6,144 nt of DNA, from NCBI GenBank assembly GCA_947371865.1, contig CANBRH010000045.1:1-6144 (forward strand), in the 5' to 3' direction. The translations under genes were made by a program, and so were the position numbers. Under the pieces are notes generated by a model. It saw nothing but the letters and a program-made list of their open reading frames with translations, made no database searches and had not been told where the DNA came from. Position 1 is the stretch's first letter. Each line of letters begins with the position of its first letter. The DNA comes from Actinomycetota bacterium (GTDB lineage: Bacteria; Actinomycetota; Actinomycetes; Nanopelagicales; Nanopelagicaceae). Positions 1 to 6,144 of the stretch are shown here, in pieces.

Positions 1-885
1 GCCCACGTAGGGTTGACGTGCACTGGGGGCGACGTTGGTTACTTCGGCAACTGCGTGAGAGATGCGGAATGCTTCGCGAAGTGCACCCTCAGGCAGGACT
101 TTCATATCCTTCTTTAATTCTAGGTTGGCAATAATGCTAACGAGATCGGCGTTGCCAGTACGTTCGCCGTATCCATTAAGAGTGCCTTGAACATGGGTTG
201 CGCCAGCAGCCACGGCTGCTAACGAGTTAGCGATGGCACAACCTGTGTCGTTGTGGCAATGAATTCCGAGTCGAGCGCTGGAAGCTCCGAGGACATCGTG
301 AACTACCTGCGATAGCTCATCCGGCAACATTCCGCCGTTGGTGTCGCACAAGGCAATTACATCAGCGCCAGCTTCTGCGGCGGTGCGCACTACTTCCAGG
401 GCGTATGCACGATTGGAAATATAGCCATCGAAGAAGTGTTCGGCGTCGAGAAAGACTCGCTGACCGCCAGCGCGCAAGAATTCAATGGATTCTCGGATCA
501 TGGCCAGGTTTTCATCGAGGTTGGTCTTTAAAGCCAGGTCAACGTGGCGATCATGACTCTTGGCAACCAACGTGACAACAGGTGCCTGCGAATCTTGGAG
601 CGCACGAAGGAGAAGATCATCGGCCGCTTTTACATTAGGGCGACGAGTTGCACCGAATGCTACAAACTTGGCGTTTTTTAATTTCAATTCAGTTTGGGCA
701 CGCTTGAAGAATTCAGTGTCCTTTGGATTGGCCCCTGGCCAGCCTCCTTCAATAAAGCCAACACCTAGATCATCTAAGTGGCGAGCGATAGCCAGTTTGT
801 CATGAACCGAGAGGTTCAATCCTTCTTGCTGCGCGCCATCCCTAAGAGTGGTGTCGTAAATATGAAAGGAGTCATTGATGCTCAT
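1..885 (-). CDS. cimA: Citramalate synthase, 3'-truncated by the window edge
   Basis: Condenses pyruvate with acetyl-CoA to (R)-citramalate, the entry to the threonine-independent route to 2-oxobutyrate and isoleucine. The first 295 residues are visible and the frame runs off the left edge; family members are usually a little over 500 residues, so part of the linker region and the C-terminal regulatory domain are missing. The TIM-barrel catalytic domain shows YDTTLRDGAQQEG (10-22) with catalytic Arg15 and metal-binding Asp16, FIEGGWPGANPKD (44-56), LCDTNGG (179-185), HCHND with metal ligands His209 and His211, and NGYGERTGNADL with Asn245. The GGWPGANPKD stretch and DGAQQEG (rather than the DGEQ of 2-isopropylmalate synthase) are the CimA-type variants. 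The ATG at 885-883 overlaps the ilvE stop (TAATG). Homocitrate and isopropylmalate synthases are relatives; substrate choice is inferred from these variants and the operon. Confidence 0.95.
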   Translation of the reverse strand, partial: MSINDSFHIYDTTLRDGAQQEGLNLSVHDKLAIARHLDDLGVGFIEGGWPGANPKDTEFFKRAQTELKLKNAKFVAFGATRRPNVKAADDLLLRALQDSQAPVVTLVAKSHDRHVDLALKTNLDENLAMIRESIEFLRAGGQRVFLDAEHFFDGYISNRAYALEVVRTAAEAGADVIALCDTNGGMLPDELSQVVHDVLGASSARLGIHCHNDTGCAIANSLAAVAAGATHVQGTLNGYGERTGNADLVSIIANLELKKDMKVLPEGALREAFRISHAVAEVTNVAPSARQPYVG

Positions 886-1970
886 TAGAGAACCTTGTGG
901 TTCCAGCCATGAGTATCTGCAATGGTGCCGTGTTGAATTCCTAGGAGAGTTTCGCGAATCTTCATGGTGATAGGTCCGGGATTTCCATCGCCAGTTTTCC
1001 ATTCACCATGTGCGCTCTTGGCCGAACCCACCGCAGAGACAACAGCAGCAGTACCGCAAGCAAAAATTTCAGTGATCTCACCAGAGAGAACGCCATCGCG
1101 CCAGTCATCGACGGAAATCATTTCTTCTGAGACCTCATAACCCAGATCTGCCGCAACAGTGAGAATCGAATCGCGAGTGATCCCAGGCAACAATGTGCCA
1201 GTTAACTTTGGAGTGACGACGCGAGCATTTGCACCACTTCCTTTTACGAAGTAGAGGTTCATGCCCCCCATCTCTTCAACCCATTTGCGCTCGATGGCAT
1301 CGATCCAGACAACTTGATCGCAACCTTGGGTCGCAGCCTGCTTCTGAGCAACGAGCGATGCTGCGTAATTGCCACCGCATTTTGCTTCGCCAGTTCCCCC
1401 AGGCGCGGCACGAACATATTCCGTCGAGATCCAGACAGTGACCGCAACGGCAGCGTTGAAATACGCACCGGCTGGGGTCGCAATTAAAAGGTAGGTGGCT
1501 TTATTGGAAGGGCGCACGCCTAATCCAACTTCGGTCGCGATCATAAACGGACGAATATAAAGCGACTCCCCTAGTTTGGAAGGAACCCAGTTGTGATCTT
1601 GCTTCACTAACTCTTCAATGGTTTCGACGAAGAATTCAATGGGCATCTCTGGAAGTGCTAATCGTGCTGCGCTACGAGCAAATCGCGTTGCATTCGCTTC
1701 CGGACGGAACAAAGTGATCGAGCCATCTGGATGGCGGTAAGCCTTCAAGCCTTCGAAGATTTCTTGGCCGTAATGAAATACCGCGGTCGCTGGATCGAGA
1801 GAGATTGGTCCATAAGGAATTAATTCAGCGTCTTGCCAACCTTCGGCCTCGGACCATTGCGCCACCACCATGTTGTCGGTGTAGTACTTACCGAAACCAG
1901 GGGCTGCTACGAGGGCCGCGCGTTCGGCAGCAGGGACTGGATTTTGATTGGGTTTGAGTTGGACCTTCAT
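885..1970 (-). CDS. ilvE: Branched-chain amino acid aminotransferase (PLP fold type IV)
   Basis: Transfers the amino group between glutamate and the 2-oxo acids of valine, leucine and isoleucine, the last step of all three pathways. It has 361 residues, the length of the larger actinobacterial/eukaryote-like branch rather than the ~309-residue E. coli IlvE. HYGQEIFEGLKAYR (66-79) is the family's N-terminal signature. Lys197, in GEAKCGGNYAAS, is the expected PLP Schiff-base lysine. EEMGGMNLYFV (232-242) holds the PLP-contacting Glu, and the TGTLLPGITRDSIL and ACGTAAVVSAVG segments form the cofactor-phosphate side of the pocket. The start is ATG at 1970 with GGAGG 7 bases upstream, overlapping the leuB stop by four bases. 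The stop TAA at 887-885 shares one base with the cimA ATG. D-amino-acid transaminase and aminodeoxychorismate lyase share the fold, but length, motifs and operon context point to IlvE. Confidence 0.98.
   Translation of the reverse strand: MKVQLKPNQNPVPAAERAALVAAPGFGKYYTDNMVVAQWSEAEGWQDAELIPYGPISLDPATAVFHYGQEIFEGLKAYRHPDGSITLFRPEANATRFARSAARLALPEMPIEFFVETIEELVKQDHNWVPSKLGESLYIRPFMIATEVGLGVRPSNKATYLLIATPAGAYFNAAVAVTVWISTEYVRAAPGGTGEAKCGGNYAASLVAQKQAATQGCDQVVWIDAIERKWVEEMGGMNLYFVKGSGANARVVTPKLTGTLLPGITRDSILTVAADLGYEVSEEMISVDDWRDGVLSGEITEIFACGTAAVVSAVGSAKSAHGEWKTGDGNPGPITMKIRETLLGIQHGTIADTHGWNHKVL
893..896 (-). promoter_or_regulatory. Probable ribosome binding site of cimA
   Basis: On the minus strand AAGG lies 7 bases before the ATG at 885-883, within the last codons of ilvE. 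The motif is short but well spaced. With the TAATG stop-start overlap it supports this start for cimA. Confidence 0.55.
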
Positions 1971-3007
1971 CGAACTGCCTCCGCTAGTGCATCTCCGATT
2001 TCGACGGTGGAACGTTTTGTGGTTCCACGAGTAAGAAGATCTGCAGCCACCGCGCGCTCGACATCACTTGCGGCATCGGAAAGCCCAAGGTGATTTAACA
2101 ACATAGCAACCGACATGACGGTCGCGGTTGGATCTGCCAGAGATTTGCCAGCAATATCAGGTGCCGAACCATGAACAGGTTCAAACATCGAGGGAAAAGC
2201 ACCGGTTGGATTGATATTGCCCGAAGCAGCCAAACCGATTCCGCCACAGATGGCAGCAGCTATATCGGTCAAGATATCTCCAAAGAGATTGTCGGTGACG
2301 ACAACGTCAAAGCGTTCTGGGTTTGTCACTAAGAACATTGATGCGGCATCGACATGAAGATAATCGGTGGCCACATCTGGAAACTCTTTGGCAATCTCAT
2401 TGAAAGCACGAGTCCACATTCCACCAGAATGAACCAACACATTGTTCTTATGAACCAAAGTCAACTTCTTACGAGGCCGAGCAGATGCACGAACAAAGGC
2501 ATCGCGAATGACGCGATCGGCGCCTCGACGAGTATTTAAAGATTCTTCAGTGGCAATTTCGTGATCGGTTCCGAAAGCAAGGTTTCCGCCGGCGCCTGCG
2601 TATGGGCCTTCAGTTCCTTCTCGAACGACTACAAAATCGATGGGCTTATCGGTTGCTAGTGGACCAACAACACCAGGAAAGAGTTTTGCTGGGCGCAAAT
2701 TAACGTAATGATCGAAAGCGAATCGAAGTTTGAGCAAAAGACCGCGCTCAAGGACGCCGCTGGGAACAGATGGATCTCCAACGGCGCCAAGAAGAATGAC
2801 ATCGGCTTTCGCAAGATCCGCCATAGTGCTTTCGGGAAGAACTTCGCCAGTACGGTGCCAAAACTTTGCGCCAAGTTCGTATTCAGTCTTTGCAAAAGTT
2901 ACGTCGTACTTAGCAGCAACGGCATCTAGAACTTTGAGCCCTTCGGCAACAACTTCAGGTCCAATGCCATCGCCAGCGATAACTGCAAGGTTAAATGTCT
3001 TCGCCAT
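1967..3007 (-). CDS. leuB: 3-isopropylmalate dehydrogenase
   Basis: NAD-dependent oxidative decarboxylation of 3-isopropylmalate to 4-methyl-2-oxopentanoate in leucine synthesis; in citramalate-pathway organisms LeuB also oxidises the methylmalate intermediate leading to 2-oxobutyrate. It has 346 residues, a normal length. Motifs in order: AGDGIGPEV (11-19); substrate arginines Arg95 (LKLR), Arg105 (NLRP) and Arg129 (VREGTEGPYAG) with Tyr136; Lys187 (VHKNN); metal-binding Asp220, Asp244 and Asp248 (LFGDILTD); and the NAD-site HGSAPDIAG (from His279), whose Asp284 is the residue expected for NAD rather than NADP preference. The ATG at 3007-3005 immediately follows the serA TAA, and I see no Shine-Dalgarno motif before it, so translation probably depends on ribosomes finishing serA. 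The 3' end overlaps ilvE by four bases (ATGA). Related malate/tartrate dehydrogenases share the fold, but the motifs and context favour LeuB. Confidence 0.97.
   Translation of the reverse strand: MAKTFNLAVIAGDGIGPEVVAEGLKVLDAVAAKYDVTFAKTEYELGAKFWHRTGEVLPESTMADLAKADVILLGAVGDPSVPSGVLERGLLLKLRFAFDHYVNLRPAKLFPGVVGPLATDKPIDFVVVREGTEGPYAGAGGNLAFGTDHEIATEESLNTRRGADRVIRDAFVRASARPRKKLTLVHKNNVLVHSGGMWTRAFNEIAKEFPDVATDYLHVDAASMFLVTNPERFDVVVTDNLFGDILTDIAAAICGGIGLAASGNINPTGAFPSMFEPVHGSAPDIAGKSLADPTATVMSVAMLLNHLGLSDAASDVERAVAADLLTRGTTKRSTVEIGDALAEAVR
1978..1982 (-). promoter_or_regulatory. Ribosome binding site of ilvE
   Basis: On the minus strand GGAGG lies 7 bases before the ATG at 1970-1968, inside the last codons of leuB. 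It is the strongest Shine-Dalgarno in the window and confirms the ilvE start. Confidence 0.85.
2007..2028 (-). repeat. Short inverted repeat near the 3' end of leuB
   Basis: Two perfect 7-base arms, GTGGAAC (2007-2013) and GTTCCAC (2022-2028), are separated by 8 bases. They could form a small hairpin in the message 36 bases before the ilvE start and just upstream of its ribosome binding site. The bases also encode part of the conserved LeuB C-terminus (RGTTKRSTVEIG), so coding constraint or chance may explain the match. No T-run follows, so it is not a terminator. Confidence 0.3.
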
Positions 3008-4600
3008 TTAGTTAGCCAATACGACAGTTCGGACAGTATTCGCGCCGGTTTCAGCTTGAACGGCAGTGAGAATTTCAACCGGAACAGGGCTATCAACGGT
3101 AATTGCCATCAGAGCTTCGCCACCTTGGTGGTTACGCCCTACCTGCATACCGGCGATATTGATCTGGGCTTTGCCCAAAGCATTTCCGACCGCTCCAACA
3201 ATTCCAGGTTGATCTGCATAGCGAAGGAAGAGCAAATTATCGCTGAGCAGAAGATCCAAATCATGGCTGTCGATAGCGACAATCTTCTGGATTTGGCGAA
3301 TACCCATCAGGGTTCCGCTGACAACAAGTTGTGTGCCATCGCTAAACGCAGCACGCACTGAAACCATATTGCGATGATCAGGGCTTACTGGATCGGTCAT
3401 AACAGAGGCGCTCAGTCCGCGTTCGACTGCAAGTGCAGGAGCGTTGACGTAAGTTACGTCTTCAGCTCCGCAGCCGATGAGCGAACCACGAAGTGCACTG
3501 GTAGCAAGAACCGAACAGTCATATTCGGAGATCTCGCCACGAACTTCAACGATGATTCCGACTGGACACTCACCGACGAGACCAGTGGCAACTTGAGCCA
3601 ATTTCTCGACAAGTGAAAGAGCTGGTCTGACATCTTCGTGAATGAGTCCGCCTTTAACGTTGACTGCATCAGGGACAAGTTCACCAGCAAGTGCTTTACG
3701 AACGGATACAGCTACAGCAATTCCAGCGCGCTCTTGAGCTTCATCGGTAGATGCACCTAAGTGAGGTGTGGCTACGACGTTATCAAGTTGGAACAAAGGT
3801 GAATCTGTGCAGGGTTCGGTGACATAAACATCGAGTCCGGCTCCCCCAACGCGACCTTCAACAAGTGCGTTGTACAGAGCAGTCTCATCAAGAACGCCGC
3901 CGCGGGCAGCGTTGATAATGCGAACTGTGGGCTTGACCTTCTTCAAGGCTTCTTCACCAATAAGGTTTGCGGTCTCTTTGGTCTTTGGCAGATGAATGGT
4001 GATGAAATCGCTGACTTCAAGAAGTTCATCGAGTTCGACCAAGGTAACACCCAATTGTGCGGCGCGTGCTGGTTGGAGATAAGGATCGTAGGCAACAATA
4101 TTCATTCCGAAGGCCTGCATGCGAGCAGCAACCAACTGACCGATACGTCCGAAGCCGACTATGCCAAGAGTCTTTTCGAATAGTTCAGCACCGGTGTATT
4201 TGGATCTGGCCCATTTGCCATTGCGCAGAGCAGCATTGGCTGGGGAGATGAAACGAGCTGACGCCAAAAGTAGCGCGATAGCGAGTTCGGCAGCACTCAC
4301 AATGTTGGAGGTTGGGGCATTAACGACCATAACGCCGGCTGCTGTCGATGCCGGAATATCAACGTTATCCAGGCCAACACCAGCGCGTGCAATCACCTTG
4401 AGGCCCTTAGCAGCAGCAACTGCCTCGGCATCCATCTTGGTTGCCGAACGAATAAGCACTGCATCTACACCAGCACCGAGGGCGGCAAGTAATTCACCGC
4501 GATCGGCACCATTGCAGTGCCGTACTTCAAAATCTGGACCGAGTGCATCCAAAGTCGCCGGGCTTAGTTCCTCGGCAATGAGAACGACAGGTTTAGCCAC
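3008..4600 (-). CDS. serA: D-3-phosphoglycerate dehydrogenase, long form with ASB and ACT domains
   Basis: Oxidises 3-phosphoglycerate to 3-phosphohydroxypyruvate with NAD, the committed step of serine synthesis. From the GTG at 4600 the protein has 530 residues. N- and C-terminal parts of the substrate-binding domain flank a Rossmann domain with GFGRIG (149-154). Active-site residues are Arg233 (NAARGG), Glu262 (TEP) and His280 (TPHLGAST). An allosteric substrate-binding domain spans roughly 310-450, and a C-terminal ACT domain (about 455-530, containing PGIVGAVG) is the expected serine-feedback module. This is the long type known from Mycobacterium and other actinobacteria. I prefer 4600 to the in-frame GTG at 4612 because it gives the typical N-terminus (AKPVVLIAEELSP) and a usable ribosome binding site; the longer version adds four residues. 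It overlaps ilvC by 8 bases, and its TAA stop directly abuts the leuB ATG. Placement among ilv/leu genes suggests co-expression of serine and branched-chain synthesis. Confidence 0.97.
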   Translation of the reverse strand: MAKPVVLIAEELSPATLDALGPDFEVRHCNGADRGELLAALGAGVDAVLIRSATKMDAEAVAAAKGLKVIARAGVGLDNVDIPASTAAGVMVVNAPTSNIVSAAELAIALLLASARFISPANAALRNGKWARSKYTGAELFEKTLGIVGFGRIGQLVAARMQAFGMNIVAYDPYLQPARAAQLGVTLVELDELLEVSDFITIHLPKTKETANLIGEEALKKVKPTVRIINAARGGVLDETALYNALVEGRVGGAGLDVYVTEPCTDSPLFQLDNVVATPHLGASTDEAQERAGIAVAVSVRKALAGELVPDAVNVKGGLIHEDVRPALSLVEKLAQVATGLVGECPVGIIVEVRGEISEYDCSVLATSALRGSLIGCGAEDVTYVNAPALAVERGLSASVMTDPVSPDHRNMVSVRAAFSDGTQLVVSGTLMGIRQIQKIVAIDSHDLDLLLSDNLLFLRYADQPGIVGAVGNALGKAQINIAGMQVGRNHQGGEALMAITVDSPVPVEILTAVQAETGANTVRTVVLAN

Positions 4601-5627
4601 GAGCTGCGACACCTTCTTGGTAATCGTCCTTGTTGTTGCCCTTGACCCAAGACATCATCTTGCGAAGTTCGCGGCCAACAGCTTCGATGGGATGAGTTTC
4701 GCCCTTAGCGCGAAGCGCCTTGAACTCTGGAGCACCAGCATCCTGATCTTTGATGAAGCGATCTGCGAATGTTCCGTTTTGGATGTCAGCAAGAACAGCC
4801 TTCATGTTCTCTTTCACACTTGGGTCGATAACGCGAGGACCGGAGATGTAATCGCCATATTCGGCAGTGTCAGAGACTGACCAACGCTGCTTGGCAATTC
4901 CGCCTTCGTACATAAGGTCAACAATAAGTTTGAGTTCGTGCAAGCATTCAAAGTATGCAACCTCTGGTTGATATCCAGCCTCGACCAAAGTTTCGAAACC
5001 ATATTGAACGAGTTGAGAAGCGCCACCACAGAGAACTGACTGCTCACCGAATAAATCGGTCTCGCACTCTTCGGTAAAGGTGGTCAAGATTCCGCCAGCG
5101 CGCAATCCGCCGATGGCCTTTGCGTACGACAACGTAATTGGCCACGCATTGCCCGTTGCATCTTGCTCGACAGCAACCAACACAGGGACTCCACGACCAG
5201 CTGAGTACTCACGACGTACCAAGTGACCGGGACCCTTTGGAGCAACCATGGCAACATCGATATCTGGACCTGGCTTGATGTAACCGAAACGAATATTAAA
5301 TCCGTGACCAAAGAACAACGCCGATCCGGCTTTGAGGTTTGGTTCGATGGAATCAGTCCAAATGTGACGTTGGACGTGGTCAGGTGCCAACAACATAACG
5401 ACATCGGCTTCCTTGACTGCGTCGGCTACCGAGAGAACGCGCAACCCTTCAGCTTCTGCCTTGGCGCGAGACTTAGAACCTTCGGCCAGACCGATGCGAA
5501 CATCGACGCCACTATCGCGCAGGCTGAGTGAGTGAGCATGGCCTTGGGATCCATAACCAATAACTGCAACTTTCTTAGATTGGATGATGGATAGATCGGC
5601 ATCTTCGTCGTGATACTGGGTTGCCAC
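4593..5627 (-). CDS. ilvC: Ketol-acid reductoisomerase, class I
   Basis: Catalyses the Mg-dependent alkyl shift and NADPH-dependent reduction of 2-acetolactate (or 2-aceto-2-hydroxybutyrate) to the 2,3-dihydroxy acid, the second common step to valine, leucine and isoleucine, in the cytoplasm. It has 344 residues, the normal length of the short class I form. The Rossmann domain carries GYGSQG (24-29), followed by GLAEGSKS with Ser51 and Ser53, which in this family favour NADPH by binding its 2'-phosphate. Catalytic and metal residues are all present: His108 (GHGFN), Lys131 (APKGPGH), Asp191 and Glu195 (TDLFGEQ), Glu227 and Glu231 (ECLHE), and Ser252. The start is GTG at 5627-5625 with AAAGG 8 bases upstream; the stop is TAA at 4595-4593. 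The 3' end overlaps the serA start by 8 bases (GTGGCTAA). No defect seen; the enzyme should be active. Confidence 0.99.
   Translation of the reverse strand: MATQYHDEDADLSIIQSKKVAVIGYGSQGHAHSLSLRDSGVDVRIGLAEGSKSRAKAEAEGLRVLSVADAVKEADVVMLLAPDHVQRHIWTDSIEPNLKAGSALFFGHGFNIRFGYIKPGPDIDVAMVAPKGPGHLVRREYSAGRGVPVLVAVEQDATGNAWPITLSYAKAIGGLRAGGILTTFTEECETDLFGEQSVLCGGASQLVQYGFETLVEAGYQPEVAYFECLHELKLIVDLMYEGGIAKQRWSVSDTAEYGDYISGPRVIDPSVKENMKAVLADIQNGTFADRFIKDQDAGAPEFKALRAKGETHPIEAVGRELRKMMSWVKGNNKDDYQEGVAARG
4612..4617 (-). promoter_or_regulatory. Ribosome binding site that decides the serA start
   Basis: On the minus strand AGAAGG lies inside the end of ilvC, 11 bases before the GTG at 4600-4598. The other in-frame GTG (4612-4610) shares its first G with this motif and so cannot be served by it. 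The 11-base spacer is slightly long, so this is moderate evidence for the downstream start. Confidence 0.55.
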
Positions 5628-5691
5628 TTTTGTAACCTTTCGCTGGAGTGAACGTGAAGAGATAGTTGGGATATGGGGCTAAGCCTATTTT
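5628..5691 (-). other. ilvN-ilvC intergenic spacer (64 bases)
   Basis: The only non-coding gap in the window. On the minus strand it begins with an A-rich run just after the ilvN stop and ends with the ilvC ribosome binding site. I see no strong -35/-10 pair: a TAGGCT hexamer just after the ilvN stop has no convincing -35 partner. There is no GC-rich hairpin followed by T's in the ilv direction, so nothing argues for termination between the genes. It contains the short palindrome GGCTAAGCC at 5677-5685, whose centre leaves too little loop for a stable hairpin. Most likely it is simple read-through spacer. A weak internal promoter or an mRNA-processing site cannot be excluded. Confidence 0.5.
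5636..5640 (-). promoter_or_regulatory. Ribosome binding site of ilvC
   Basis: On the minus strand AAAGG lies 8 bases before the GTG at 5627-5625, a normal Shine-Dalgarno spacing. It supports a GTG start for ilvC. That start also gives the usual family N-terminus, with the dinucleotide-binding motif beginning near residue 20. Confidence 0.75.
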
Positions 5692-6144
5692 TTATTGGTT
5701 TTCGGTGGAAATTGAGCCGGGTTTGAGCCCGCGAGACATTGCAACTAGTCCAGATTGGACCAATTCCTTAATCCCATATGGCTCAAGTACCCGTAGAAGG
5801 GCTTGAATCTTCTCGGCATTACCAGTGGCCTCAATGGTGACGGCATCCTGAGCAACATCGACAACTTTGGCGCGGAAAAGTTGGACGGTCTCCAAAACCT
5901 GAGATCGGGTGATGGCAGTCGTGGAAACTTTGACCAAGAGCAGTTCGCGTTGAACCGAAGTGATCGGATCAAGTTGAGTGATGCTGATGACGTTGATCAA
6001 TTTATCCAGTTGTTGAATAACTTGTTCGAGGGCATGACCTTCAACGCTGATGACAATCGTCATGCGCGAGATGTTGTCATCTTCGGTCGGGCCGACAGCC
6101 AAAGAATCGATGTTGTAACCACGACGCGAAAAGAGGGAAGCAAC
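5692..6144 (-). CDS. ilvN: Acetolactate synthase small (regulatory) subunit, 5'-truncated by the window edge
   Basis: Regulatory subunit of acetohydroxyacid synthase, the thiamine-diphosphate enzyme that condenses two pyruvates (valine/leucine branch) or pyruvate plus 2-oxobutyrate (isoleucine branch). The small subunit stimulates the catalytic IlvB subunit and carries valine feedback inhibition. The frame is open from the window edge to TAA at 5694-5692, showing 150 residues. Visible residues 1-57 are most of an ACT domain, with RRGYNIDSLAVGPTED; its Asn11 lines up with the valine-site Asn29 of E. coli IlvH. A segment typical of the family (RELLLVKV) opens the C-terminal domain at about 66, and GLVAMSRG lies near the end. 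Aligned to E. coli IlvH, about 18 N-terminal residues are missing. A TTG inside the visible part (6102-6100) is an internal Leu codon, not the start. ilvB is expected immediately upstream, outside the window. The spacer to ilvC is 64 bases. Confidence 0.96.
   Translation of the reverse strand, partial: VASLFSRRGYNIDSLAVGPTEDDNISRMTIVISVEGHALEQVIQQLDKLINVISITQLDPITSVQRELLLVKVSTTAITRSQVLETVQLFRAKVVDVAQDAVTIEATGNAEKIQALLRVLEPYGIKELVQSGLVAMSRGLKPGSISTENQ

Noticed and set aside
560..805. Short plus-strand open frames antisense to cimA and ilvE (also 1229-1441 and 1833-2093)
   Set aside because: All are mirrored inside confident minus-strand genes, have no recognisable motifs and no convincing ribosome binding sites.
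2354..3616. Several plus-strand open frames antisense to leuB and serA (2354-2539, 2708-2929, 2730-3011, 3056-3361, 3374-3616)
   Set aside because: Low-complexity or motif-free translations, mutually overlapping, and opposite genes with intact catalytic residues.
4161..4880. A 239-codon open frame on the plus strand spanning the serA/ilvC junction
   Set aside because: It lies wholly antisense to two well-identified enzymes, its translation is rich in Ala/Ser/Arg as expected from the complement of their codons, and it matches no family I recognise.
5223..5531. Plus-strand open frame antisense to ilvC
   Set aside because: Motif-free translation opposite a gene with every KARI catalytic residue conserved.
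4593..5627. Ala48 in the IlvC cofactor loop (GLAEGSKS), where some homologues have Arg
   Set aside because: This position varies among class I enzymes, and the two serines thought to set NADPH preference are present, so no change in cofactor use is claimed.
5677..5700. Palindrome GGCTAAGCC followed by a T-rich run on the plus strand, resembling a terminator
   Set aside because: The palindrome leaves a one-base centre, or a 3-bp stem if a 3-base loop is allowed, which is too weak. No plus-strand gene leads into it, and for the minus-strand operon the T-run is on the wrong side.
1..6144. A novel defence, mobile or other undescribed system
   Set aside because: Every coding stretch belongs to a well-known amino acid biosynthesis family, there are no repeats arrays or foreign-looking genes, and the gene order follows a known actinobacterial pattern.

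Overview
The window is one uninterrupted biosynthetic gene cluster, with every gene on the minus strand. In transcription order (high to low coordinate) it reads ilvN (5' end cut off by the window) - ilvC - serA - leuB - ilvE - cimA (3' end cut off). It encodes branched-chain amino acid synthesis with the first serine-pathway enzyme embedded in the middle. No RNA gene, mobile element, CRISPR array or phage gene was seen, and there is no gene-free stretch over 300 bases. The only real spacer is 64 bases, between ilvN and ilvC.

Organism: the order ilv(B)NC-serA-leuB-ilvE-cimA, the long serA with an ASB and an ACT domain, the 361-residue aminotransferase, and the protein sequences all look actinobacterial (Actinomycetota). 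By eye the base composition is near half G+C, low for that phylum, and the genes are packed with zero-length or overlapping junctions. That would suit a small-genome planktonic actinobacterium, for example a freshwater Nanopelagicales-type lineage or a similar moderate-GC group. The phylum is well supported; the lower ranks are a guess.

Layout: 5692-6144 ilvN (acetolactate synthase regulatory subunit); 5628-5691 spacer with the ilvC ribosome binding site; 4593-5627 ilvC (ketol-acid reductoisomerase); 3008-4600 serA (phosphoglycerate dehydrogenase, GTG start chosen over one 12 bases upstream); 1967-3007 leuB (3-isopropylmalate dehydrogenase); 885-1970 ilvE (branched-chain aminotransferase); 1-885 cimA (citramalate synthase). 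The last four junctions are an 8-base overlap, direct abutment, an ATGA overlap and a TAATG overlap, pointing to one polycistronic message with translational coupling.

How they work together: IlvN tunes acetolactate synthase (the catalytic gene ilvB is expected just beyond the right edge). IlvC makes the dihydroxy acids, and IlvE performs the last transamination to valine, leucine and isoleucine. LeuB acts in leucine synthesis and, with CimA, in the threonine-independent route from pyruvate and acetyl-CoA to 2-oxobutyrate and so isoleucine. SerA starts serine synthesis. ilvD, leuA and leuCD are not here and must lie elsewhere if the pathways are complete. I found no previously undescribed system; this is a compact version of a known actinobacterial gene neighbourhood.
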